A stretch of 7,661 nt of DNA. Source: Chloroflexota bacterium. GTDB taxonomy: Bacteria > Chloroflexota > Anaerolineae > UBA7937 > JACPPX01. Location: assembly GCA_016190785.1 (NCBI GenBank), contig JACPPX010000045.1, positions 1-7,661 on the forward strand. Reading direction: 5' to 3'. The position numbers were made by a program, and so were the translations under genes. The notes below the pieces were generated by a model. It had not been told where the DNA came from. It was given only the letters and a program-made list of their open reading frames with translations, and made no database searches. Below, piece after piece: positions 1-4,823 of the stretch. How positions within the stretch are numbered: position 1 is the first letter of the stretch; each line of letters starts with the position of its first letter.

Positions 1-772
1 AGATCATGGCGAATTTCATCCCGCTGTACTCAATGTGATACCCGGCCACGATCTCCGATTCTGCCTCGGGGATATCGAAGGGGGCCCTTTCTATTTCCGC
101 CAGGGAGCTGATGAAGAAAATGAGAAAGCCCAGGGGCTGGAGGAGGATAAACCAGACCCCGGCCTGGGCCTGGACAATGGAGACCATGGACAGTGAGCCG
201 GCAAGGATGAGCACCCCCACCACGGAAAGGACCTGGGGGATCTCGTAACTGATCAGCTGGGCTACGGCGCGCATTGCTCCCAGGAGGGCGTATTTGTTAC
301 GAGAGGACCACCCGGCCATGATGATGGGGATCACCGTGGTGGAGGAGATGGCAATAAAATAGAGGATTCCGATATTGAGATCTACGGGAGCCAGGTTCTG
401 GCCGTAGGGGATGATGGCCAGGGTCATGATCAGGGGGATGACGATGATGATGGGGGCCAGGTTGAAAACCAGGCGGTGGGCCTTGACCGGGGTAATGTCC
501 TCTTTAATCATGAGTTTAATGGTATCGGCCACGGTCTGGAAGAAGCCATAAGGTCCCACCCGGTTGGGGCCCAGCCGGTCCTGGAGCCGGGCCACCAGTT
601 TCCTCTCCAAGACGATATTGATAATCAGGGTGAGGATCATAAACAGGAGGAGGATGATAGAGATCAGGAGGGCAATAATCAGGACCACTAACCAAGCGGG
701 CAGGAACTGGTCGAGGAAGTTGAATAAGGCTTGGCCGATAACTAACGGTAAGTTTTCAAAGAAGGTGGGCAC
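1..772 (-). CDS. nuoH: NADH-quinone oxidoreductase subunit H (NuoH), C-terminus outside window
   Basis: This is the membrane-arm subunit of respiratory complex I that sits at the junction with the peripheral arm and helps form the quinone-binding chamber. The 257 visible residues contain the family signatures: an ERKLVARLQDRLGPNRVGP stretch (about residues 56-74) followed by KEDITP (90-95), and AEIERAPFDIPEAESE (225-240) followed by GYHIEYSGMKFA (244-255). Several hydrophobic helices are visible, for example residues 26-52, 103-123, 134-153, 180-201 and 207-223. The start is GTG at 772, chosen because a GAGGA ribosome site lies 6 nt upstream; no ATG fits the expected N-terminus. Family members are usually about 320-350 residues, so some 70-90 are missing beyond base 1. 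It follows nuoA by 19 nt in the same direction and is surely cotranscribed. One deviation: the common AETNR reads AEIER. Identity is very secure. Confidence 0.97.
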   Translation of the reverse strand, partial: MPTFFENLPLVIGQALFNFLDQFLPAWLVVLIIALLISIILLLFMILTLIINIVLERKLVARLQDRLGPNRVGPYGFFQTVADTIKLMIKEDITPVKAHRLVFNLAPIIIVIPLIMTLAIIPYGQNLAPVDLNIGILYFIAISSTTVIPIIMAGWSSRNKYALLGAMRAVAQLISYEIPQVLSVVGVLILAGSLSMVSIVQAQAGVWFILLQPLGFLIFFISSLAEIERAPFDIPEAESEIVAGYHIEYSGMKFAMI

Positions 773-791
773 TATTCTTCCTCAGTTTGCG

Positions 792-1148
792 CTAGATCCA
801 CTCTAAGGCGCCTTTGCGCCAGGCGTAGACCAGTCCTCCCAAAAGGAGGGCAAGGAAGATGAACATCTCGATTAGGGAGAAAAGGCCGAGTTGGTTGTAG
901 GCCACCGCCCAGGGGAGGAGGAAGATGGTCTCGATATCGAAGATGAGGAAGACCAGGGCGTAGATATAATACTGCACCCGGAACTGGACCCAGGTCTCGC
1001 CGATGGTCTCCAGCCCGCACTCATAGGTGTCCCCCTTTATTTTCCCCGGACGGTGGGGGCGGATGATAAAAGCAGTTATTAAGCCGCCGATGGGGAAAAT
1101 AGTGGCCACTACCAAAAGCACCGCCAGGAGGAGATAATCCTGGAGCAT
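792..1148 (-). CDS. nuoA: NADH-quinone oxidoreductase subunit A (NuoA)
   Basis: This is a small membrane subunit of complex I, next to NuoH at the base of the peripheral arm. The 118-residue protein has the expected size and three hydrophobic helices (about residues 5-29, 61-81 and 86-110). It shows the family motifs YECGLE (42-47) and FDIETIFLLPWA (69-80), with the conserved acidic pair in the second helix. The open frame continues upstream to 1301, but the ATG at 1148 gives a standard N-terminus (MLQDYLLLAV) and lies just 10 nt after a good -10 element, so longer starts would precede the transcript. There is no ribosome-binding sequence before it, which fits a leaderless or nearly leaderless mRNA. 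It is the first gene of the cluster and is followed directly by nuoH, without nuoB, nuoC or nuoD in between. Confidence 0.96.
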   Translation of the reverse strand: MLQDYLLLAVLLVVATIFPIGGLITAFIIRPHRPGKIKGDTYECGLETIGETWVQFRVQYYIYALVFLIFDIETIFLLPWAVAYNQLGLFSLIEMFIFLALLLGGLVYAWRKGALEWI

Positions 1149-1158
1149 GGCAGGAAAA

Positions 1159-1187
1159 AGTATAGCATAAGTTTTACACCCGGGCAA
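1159..1187 (-). promoter_or_regulatory. nuoA promoter with extended -10, abutting the start codon
   Basis: On the - strand, TTGCCC (1182-1187, 4 of 6 matches to the -35 consensus) is followed after exactly 17 bp by TATACT (1159-1164, 5 of 6). A TG dinucleotide one base upstream of the hexamer makes it an extended -10 (TGCTATACT). Only 10 nt separate the -10 from the ATG at 1148, so initiation at the usual distance would leave a 5' leader of about 3-4 nt. The 52-bp gap to the divergent femAB-like gene contains this promoter; I found no convincing promoter for the other strand. Confidence 0.7.
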
Positions 1188-1200
1188 AATATAGAAGCCT

Positions 1201-2289
1201 GTGCTAGACTCGCTTTTTAGAAAAAAGTTGACTATCCGCGAGATTGAGGTCGTCGATCGGGAGAAATGGGACTCCTTTGTGGAAGGCGAGGGGGCCCACA
1301 TCCTGCAATCCTATGCCTGGGGGGAGTTCAAGTCCCAGTTCGGATGGAATCCCCTCCGCCTCGCGGTAGAGGATGAGGGCCGGATTTTGGCCGCGGCCCA
1401 AGTTTTAATCCGTCCTCTGCCCATTGCTAGTTTCGCCTATCTCCCCAAAGGGCCGGTGGTGGCTGAATCCCAGCGCGAAGTGCTATCCGTGCTCCTAGGA
1501 GCGGTGCACCGCGCCCTGCGCCGCAAGTTATGCATCTTCCTGCGGGTAGAGCCCGATGGTGAAGAGGGATCGGAGTGGGGTGAAGAGTTATCTCGCCTCG
1601 GCTTCCGCCCCGCCGCGGCCACGGTCCAGCCGCAGAGTACCATCCTGGTAGATGTGCAAGATCCAGCAGAGGTTCTCCTCGGGCGGATGAAGCCCAAGAC
1701 CCGCTACAACATTGGGCTTGCTCAGAAAAAAGGGGTGGCGGTGCGGGAGGGAGTGGAGGCCGACTTTTCGGAGTTCTATCGACTCTTGGAGGAAACCAGC
1801 CGCCGCGACGGGTTCTTTATCCGCAGCGAGGATTATTATCGCCAGGCCTGGCAGCTTTTTTCCCTCGCCGATCGCTGCCGTTTGCTCCTGGCCACTTTTA
1901 ATGGTCAGGTTATTGCCGGGCTTATGGCTTTTGTGTGGGGGAAGCGGGCCTGGTACCTGTATGGGGCATCCTCCCAGGAGCAGCGGGAGGTAATGCCCAA
2001 CCATCTTCTCCAGTGGCAGGCCATGCTCTGGGCCAAAGAGAGGGGCTGCACCACCTATGACTTGTGGGGCATCCCCGATGAGGTGGGGAGGGTCGGAGAG
2101 CCGCAGGATTTTATGGAGCGGAAAGGCGGATTATGGGGCGTGTATCGCTTCAAGCGGGGCTTCGGGGGGCATGCCGTGCGCTCTGCCGGAGCCTTCGATT
2201 ACATCTATTCCCGGCTCGGCTACTGGGTGCTCATGGAATTAGCCCCGCGGCTGCGGCCCACCGTATCCGGGAGGTGGGAGGGGTGGTGA
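1201..2289 (+). CDS. FemA/FemB/FemX-family peptidoglycan bridge aminoacyltransferase
   Basis: Proteins of this family use aminoacyl-tRNA to add amino acids to the stem peptide of peptidoglycan precursors on the cytoplasmic side. The 362-residue protein consists of two GNAT-like halves. Typical family segments are LQSYAWGEFK (35-44), LPKGPVV (81-87), a basic MKPKTRYNIGLAQKKGV stretch (163-179), WYLYGASS (251-258), NHLLQWQAMLWAKERG (267-282), YDLWGIPDE (286-294) and GVYRFKRGFGG (313-323). The long coiled-coil arm of staphylococcal FemA is not apparent, so it resembles the shorter FemX type; the amino acid added cannot be told. The start is uncertain: GTG at 1201 or TTG at 1228, the latter giving (M)TIREIEVVD, closer to the usual N-terminus. 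Neither has a clear ribosome site. It stands alone, divergent from nuoA, with no cell-wall gene beside it. Some homologues are annotated only as GNAT or BioF2-like acetyltransferases. Confidence 0.88.
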   Translation: MLDSLFRKKLTIREIEVVDREKWDSFVEGEGAHILQSYAWGEFKSQFGWNPLRLAVEDEGRILAAAQVLIRPLPIASFAYLPKGPVVAESQREVLSVLLGAVHRALRRKLCIFLRVEPDGEEGSEWGEELSRLGFRPAAATVQPQSTILVDVQDPAEVLLGRMKPKTRYNIGLAQKKGVAVREGVEADFSEFYRLLEETSRRDGFFIRSEDYYRQAWQLFSLADRCRLLLATFNGQVIAGLMAFVWGKRAWYLYGASSQEQREVMPNHLLQWQAMLWAKERGCTTYDLWGIPDEVGRVGEPQDFMERKGGLWGVYRFKRGFGGHAVRSAGAFDYIYSRLGYWVLMELAPRLRPTVSGRWEGW

Positions 2290-2301
2290 AGGGGGAAATT
2301 T

Positions 2302-2327
2302 CCAATTGCCAGTCGCCAATTTCCAGT
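2302..2327. repeat. Tandem 12-bp near-identical repeat
   Basis: CCAATTGCCAGT (2302-2313) and CCAATTTCCAGT (2316-2327) differ at one base and are separated by CG. The pair begins 12 bp after the femAB-like stop codon, in non-coding DNA. Its role is unknown. It looks like a short iterated intergenic element rather than a coding remnant. Confidence 0.6.
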
Positions 2328-2374
2328 TAAGAAAATAAGCGGGAGGCCACTGGTTCCCCCCAGTCCTAATAATT

Positions 2375-2394
2375 CGTCGGGCTAAAGACCGACG
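2375..2394. repeat. Perfect hairpin at the 3' ends of two convergent genes
   Basis: CGTCGG (2375-2380) and CCGACG (2389-2394) form a perfect 6-bp GC-rich stem with an 8-nt loop (GCTAAAGA). The right edge touches the stop codon of the CoA-binding gene (2395-2397). Read on the - strand it is followed by AATTATTAGG, an A/T-rich but not U-run tail. It may act as a weak or factor-assisted terminator between the convergent genes, or be a copy of an interspersed palindromic element of the GTCGGGCTAAAG type. No second copy is visible here. Confidence 0.55.
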
Positions 2395-2805
2395 CTATAG
2401 TTTGCCTTCGGCGGTGAGACGGAGGTGCTCTCGGTGCATGCAGCGGTCCATGACTACTAATAGTCCCGCCTCCCGTGCCTTCTTAGCCGCCTCTTCGTGA
2501 ACTATCCCCTCTTGCATCCATATAACCTTGGCCCCCTTCTTGATGGCCTGGTCAACGATGGGGGGCACATCCTCCGGGCGGCGGAAGATTTCCACTACCT
2601 CGATTGGTTCGGGGATGGAGAGGAGGTCGGGGTAACTCTTTTCCCCCAGGATTTCCGGATAGTTGGGGTTGACGGGGATGATGCGGTAGCCTTGGGACTG
2701 GAGATACTGGCCCACGTAGTTGCTATATCGATCCAGTTTGGGGGAGAGGCCAACGATGGCTATGGTTTTGTACTGGGAGAGAATTTTCAGGCTCAGATCT
2801 TCCAT
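2395..2805 (-). CDS. YccU-like CoA-binding protein (Rossmann fold)
   Basis: This 136-residue single-domain protein belongs to the CoA_binding family (YccU-like), related to the CoA-binding domain of succinyl-CoA synthetase alpha subunits; the cellular role of stand-alone members is not established. The nucleotide-binding start is TIAIVGLSPKLDRYSNYV (14-31). Next come GYRIIPVNPNYPEILGEKSY (39-58), VEIFRRPEDVP (71-81), WMQEGIVHEEAAKKA (96-110) and DRCMHREHLRL (120-130), the expected order and length. The start is ATG at 2805. A TTG at 2817 is in frame, but it lies only 2 nt after the -10 element and would be upstream of the likely transcript start. No clear ribosome-binding sequence precedes the ATG. 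The gene is divergent from the EamA transporter gene and convergent with the femAB-like gene; no functional link to either is evident. Confidence 0.93.
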   Translation of the reverse strand: MEDLSLKILSQYKTIAIVGLSPKLDRYSNYVGQYLQSQGYRIIPVNPNYPEILGEKSYPDLLSIPEPIEVVEIFRRPEDVPPIVDQAIKKGAKVIWMQEGIVHEEAAKKAREAGLLVVMDRCMHREHLRLTAEGKL

Positions 2806-2819
2806 GATTTCTATCAAGG

Positions 2820-2848
2820 AATATAGTCCGGTCAGGACCGATTAGCAA
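2820..2848 (-). promoter_or_regulatory. Promoter of the CoA-binding gene with a palindrome inside the spacer
   Basis: On the - strand TTGCTA (2843-2848, 4 of 6) and TATATT (2820-2825, 5 of 6) are spaced by exactly 17 bp. The 14 nt from the -10 to the ATG at 2805 imply a leader of about 7 nt. A perfect 12-bp palindrome, CGGTC-AG-GACCG (2829-2840), fills most of the spacer. A protein bound there would block RNA polymerase, so it is a candidate operator; the regulator is unknown. Confidence 0.62.
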
Positions 2849-2861
2849 CGGGAAGGGTAAG

Positions 2862-2890
2862 CCCCCTCTCCCCCAAATGGGGCGAGGGGG
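2862..2890. repeat. GC-rich imperfect inverted repeat in the divergent intergenic region
   Basis: CCCCCTCTCCCC (2862-2873) pairs with GGGGCGAGGGGG (2879-2890) with one mismatch, leaving a 5-nt loop (CAAAT). There is no T-run on either side, and it lies between two divergent genes, so it is not a terminator of either. It looks like a dispersed C-rich palindromic element. The rest of 2806-3035 holds the two promoters and otherwise A/T-rich sequence with no recognisable gene. Confidence 0.6.
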
Positions 2891-2998
2891 TGCTCCGGCG
2901 GCTCAAATGGACTTAATGTGGAAAACATAATAGCAATATACCTCTCACCCCTGCTCATTGTCAATTGCCCAGGAATACTGGATTTGGCTTTTATCTCA

Positions 2999-3004
2999 TA
3001 TAAT
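2999..3004 (+). promoter_or_regulatory. Consensus -10 box upstream of the EamA transporter gene
   Basis: TATAAT (2999-3004) is a perfect sigma-70 -10 hexamer in an A/T-rich stretch. No good -35 element is present at 16-18 bp (TACTGG at 17 bp is poor), and there is no extended -10. Initiation near 3011 would leave a leader of about 25 nt that includes the GAGGTG ribosome site at 3027-3032. Confidence 0.5.
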
Positions 3005-3035
3005 ATCTGATTAATTTTGCCGTAGTGAGGTGAAT

Positions 3036-3905
3036 GTGCTAAGACTGGTTATCATCCTGGTGACGGGATTGGCCCTGGGAAGTTCGGTGGTTATGCTCCG
3101 CCTAGGGCTCACAGAAATCTCGCCGCTAGTCCAAGTGGCCCTGCGTTTGGTGGTGTCCACCGCTGCTTTTGTTCTCACTATGATTTTGCTGCGCAGGAAA
3201 TGGCCGCGAGAGCGGGATCGGCTTTTGGATATTGGCTTGGTGGGGATCACCAATACCGCAGTGCCGATAATCGCCTTTACTATTGCCGCCCAGTTCATCT
3301 CCAGTGCAGTCCTGGCCATTTATCTGGCCACTATCCCCCTATTCACCGCGGTGCTGGCCCATTTATGGCTGGCTCAGGAAAGGCTGACCGGGATCAAGTT
3401 GGCGGGCTTGCTATTGGCTTTTGCAGGGGTGATATTCCTCTTGATTACCCGCACCACCGGGCTGGTGGGAAGTGGAGCGGCGGGGGATGTTCGGGCTCAG
3501 GTCTTGGTCCTGGGAGGGGTGGTGGCCATCGCCGTGGCCAGTGTTTACACCCGAAGACGGTTGCAGGGGGTGGATGCCCTTACGGTGAGTGCTTTGCAGA
3601 CCATTGTCGCCGGGATAGTGGTGGTGCCGGTGGCTCTATCCCTGGACCCAGTGAATCTCATGGCCATTGGATTGCGGGGATGGCTTTCGGTGCTCTACAC
3701 GGGAATTGTGGGCTCTTTCTTTGGCTTTTTCTTGCTCTTCTACATGATTCGGCGCTATGGAGCTACGACCTCTACTCTCCCCTCCTATGTAATGCCCGCG
3801 GTCTCAGCCTATCTGGGAGTATTGGTTCTGGGAGAGATAGTCACCCCCTCGCTGCTTGGTGGGGCGGGGTTGATCCTGGCCGGGGTATTTTTGGCCAGCC
3901 GCTAG
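3036..3905 (+). CDS. EamA/DMT-family membrane transporter
   Basis: This is an inner-membrane protein of the drug/metabolite transporter superfamily, whose members export metabolites, amino acids or toxic compounds; the substrate cannot be inferred. The 289-residue protein is almost entirely hydrophobic and fits the ten-helix layout made of two EamA repeats, about residues 1-135 and 148-289. Family-like elements include an early ALRLVVSTAAF stretch, an end-of-helix segment LATIPLFTAVLAHLWLAQE in repeat one, and the matching segment near the C-terminus with MPAVSAYLGVLVLGEIVTP. The GTG at 3036 is preferred because the GAGG ribosome site lies 5 nt upstream. The GTG at 3030 overlaps that site. 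It has a consensus -10 box upstream, is divergent from the CoA-binding gene, and is followed by a 180-bp gap before the cold-shock gene, so it is probably monocistronic. Confidence 0.92.
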   Translation: MLRLVIILVTGLALGSSVVMLRLGLTEISPLVQVALRLVVSTAAFVLTMILLRRKWPRERDRLLDIGLVGITNTAVPIIAFTIAAQFISSAVLAIYLATIPLFTAVLAHLWLAQERLTGIKLAGLLLAFAGVIFLLITRTTGLVGSGAAGDVRAQVLVLGGVVAIAVASVYTRRRLQGVDALTVSALQTIVAGIVVVPVALSLDPVNLMAIGLRGWLSVLYTGIVGSFFGFFLLFYMIRRYGATTSTLPSYVMPAVSAYLGVLVLGEIVTPSLLGGAGLILAGVFLASR

Positions 3906-3919
3906 TTCGCGTAGTACCC

Positions 3920-3955
3920 TTGACAAAGCCCTTGATTTGTGGCATCAAATGATGC
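3920..3955 (+). promoter_or_regulatory. Candidate cold-shock gene promoter region with 14-bp palindrome
   Basis: A perfect -35 hexamer TTGACA (3920-3925) lies 14 bp after the EamA stop codon. The -10 is poor: CATCAA at 17 bp or TCAAAT at 19 bp. The latter positions fall within a perfect palindrome GCATCA-AA-TGATGC (3942-3955), which could be an operator over the -10 and start region. Alternatively the palindrome plus the following TTTCGTTT could be a weak terminator for the EamA gene, although a 2-nt loop forces the stem to open. Confidence 0.4.
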
Positions 3956-4085
3956 TTTCGTTTGCAGGGGTAACTGTGGTTGGTTTTGTGGGGTAGAGTT
4001 CTTACCGCTGAGGTCGAATTGGGCCGCAGCGAATTCTTTTTAGGTGGCCAAGTCCAGCGGTCAGCATTAAGGAAAGGAGGTAACG
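3956..4085 (+). promoter_or_regulatory. Long structured 5' leader of the cold-shock gene
   Basis: About 130 nt separate the candidate promoter from the cold-shock start codon. ACCGCTG (4004-4010) can pair perfectly with CAGCGGT (4055-4061). Its CGCTG part can instead pair with CAGCG at 4027-4031, so two exclusive folds are possible. A second translation-start-like site, AGGGG-TAACT-GTG (3966-3978), opens a six-codon frame ending at TAG 3994-3996 (MVGFVG). Long leaders that refold with temperature are known for cspA-type genes; whether this one does so is inference. Confidence 0.4.
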
Positions 4086-4304
4086 GTGGAGAAGGTGAGG
4101 CACACCGGCACGGTGAAGTGGTTCAGCCCCGGCAAAGGCTATGGCTTCATCACCCCCGATACCCCGGGGCAGGGGGATGTCTTTGTCCACTTCTCGGCCA
4201 TCCAGGGGGCGGGGTTCCGCACCCTGGAGGAGAACCAGCGGGTGGAGTTTTCCATCGAGGATACCCCCAAGGGCCCATCGGCGGTGGATGTGGTTAAGCT
4301 ATAG
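4086..4304 (+). CDS. csp: Cold-shock domain protein (CspA family)
   Basis: This is a small single-stranded RNA/DNA-binding protein that acts as an RNA chaperone in the cytoplasm, often during cold or stress. The 72-residue chain is one OB-fold cold-shock domain. It has GTVKWFSPGKGYGFI near the start, with RNP1 KGYGFI at 17-22, and RNP2 DVFVHF at 31-36; the typical end region has EFSIEDTPKGPSAVDVV. Length is normal for the family. The start is GTG at 4086, fixed by a near-perfect ribosome site, AAGGAGG, 5 nt upstream; translating from it adds only a short MEKVRH lead. The gene is closed by a strong terminator 22 bp after the stop codon, so it is probably transcribed alone. Family members often occur in several copies with different regulation; nothing here shows whether this one is cold-induced. 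Confidence 0.97.
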   Translation: MEKVRHTGTVKWFSPGKGYGFITPDTPGQGDVFVHFSAIQGAGFRTLEENQRVEFSIEDTPKGPSAVDVVKL

Positions 4305-4325
4305 GTTGCTTAGGCCACCAACTTG

Positions 4326-4363
4326 CCCCGCTGTCCGATTCGTGGGATAGCGGGGCTGTTTTT
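4326..4363 (+). terminator. Intrinsic terminator after the cold-shock gene
   Basis: CCCCGCTGTCC (4326-4336) and GGATAGCGGGG (4345-4355) form an 11-bp stem with one G-U pair and an 8-nt loop. It is followed by CTG and a T5 run (4359-4363). This is a textbook rho-independent terminator. It ends 6 bp before the extended -10 element of the rsfS promoter. Confidence 0.92.
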
Positions 4364-4369
4364 ATGGCA

Positions 4370-4378
4370 TGTTATAAT
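4370..4378 (+). promoter_or_regulatory. rsfS promoter, extended -10
   Basis: TGTTATAAT (4370-4378) combines a perfect -10 hexamer with the upstream TG of extended -10 promoters. The -35 position falls in the GC-rich terminator stem and matches nothing, as is tolerated for extended -10 promoters. Initiation about 7 nt downstream would start at or near the GGAG ribosome site at 4385-4388, giving a leader of only about 9 nt. Confidence 0.68.
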
Positions 4379-4393
4379 CCTTTTGGAGCGATG

Positions 4394-4738
4394 ATGGAAC
4401 CCGGCGATTTGGCGCGGGAGGCGATGGAGGTGATCTATGATAAGAAGGGGTGGGACATCGTGATCCTCGACCTCCGCCCCCTCTCGTCATTTACCGATTA
4501 TTTTGTCATCGGCAGCGCAGCCAACGCAAGGCAGATCAAAGCCCTCTCCGACGAACTGTTGGAAAAGTTAGAGAAGAAGAAAGAGAAACCGCTGAATATG
4601 GAGGGGGGACCGGAGTCGGGGTGGGTGCTGCTGGATTATGGAGGAGTAATTGTCCATCTGTTTACCCCGCCGGTGCGGGAGTATTACCAGTTGGAGCGGC
4701 TGTGGCACGAGGCCCCCTTGGTGGTGAGGATGCAGTAG
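4394..4738 (+). CDS. rsfS: Ribosomal silencing factor RsfS
   Basis: RsfS (DUF143/Iojap family) binds ribosomal protein uL14 on the 50S subunit and blocks joining with the 30S, lowering translation in starvation or stationary phase. The 114-residue protein has the family signatures: ILDLRPLSSFTDYFVIGSA (24-42), SDELLEKLEKK (52-62), SGWVLLDYGGVIVHLFTPP (75-93) and REYYQLERLW (95-104). The ATG at 4394 lies 5 nt after GGAG. The ATG at 4391 is only 2 nt away, and an in-frame ATG at 4364 immediately follows the T-run of the preceding terminator and lies upstream of the -10 box, so it cannot be used by this transcript. In many bacteria rsfS sits with nadD. Here it is alone behind a cold-shock gene, a pairing that would suit joint translation control but may be chance. 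Confidence 0.96.
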   Translation: MEPGDLAREAMEVIYDKKGWDIVILDLRPLSSFTDYFVIGSAANARQIKALSDELLEKLEKKKEKPLNMEGGPESGWVLLDYGGVIVHLFTPPVREYYQLERLWHEAPLVVRMQ

Positions 4739-4797
4739 TGAATTGCGAAAAATCGGGAGGGGACAAGCCACTCCCCTATAATGTGCCTAAAGGTGTG

Positions 4798-4823
4798 GCT
4801 GTCAGGAGGTAACTCCTGACAGC
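4798..4823. repeat. Perfect 11-bp hairpin with GUAA loop overlapping a gene end
   Basis: GCTGTCAGGAG (4798-4808) and CTCCTGACAGC (4813-4823) pair perfectly around GTAA, a GNRA-type tetraloop when read on the + strand. The palindrome contains the stop codon (4802-4804) and last codons of the membrane-protein gene on the - strand. No T-run follows it in either direction; on the - strand the T-run precedes it. It may still separate the convergent rsfS and membrane-protein transcription units. The gap 4739-4797 also holds a TATAAT box (4777-4782, + strand) with no gene behind it. Confidence 0.7.

Noticed and set aside
476..691. Plus-strand open frame opposite nuoH
   Set aside because: It lies fully antisense to a strongly conserved nuoH and encodes a charged, low-complexity peptide with no family look or ribosome site.
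1188..1210. Plus-strand promoter for the FemAB-like gene (TATAGA at 1190-1195 or TGCTAGACT at 1202-1210)
   Set aside because: Neither has a -35 element at a usable distance, and the first is only 5 nt from the GTG; not strong enough to list.
1149..1301. N-terminal extension of nuoA up to 1301
   Set aside because: It overlaps the divergent FemAB-like gene, runs through the nuoA promoter, and adds a non-NuoA sequence; the ATG at 1148 gives the usual length.
1588..2004. Minus-strand 138-codon frame inside the FemAB-like gene
   Set aside because: It is a shadow of a recognised coding sequence, with Pro/Leu/Gly-rich composition typical of GC-rich antisense frames.
3200..3952. 250-codon plus-strand frame overlapping the EamA gene
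   Set aside because: It is out of frame within the transporter gene, is rich in Gly, Arg and Cys, and lacks any domain; the EamA frame has clear helices and motifs.
4364..4393. ATG at 4364 as the rsfS start
   Set aside because: It directly follows the terminator T-run and lies upstream of the -10 box; the ATG at 4394 has the better spaced ribosome site and a normal N-terminus.
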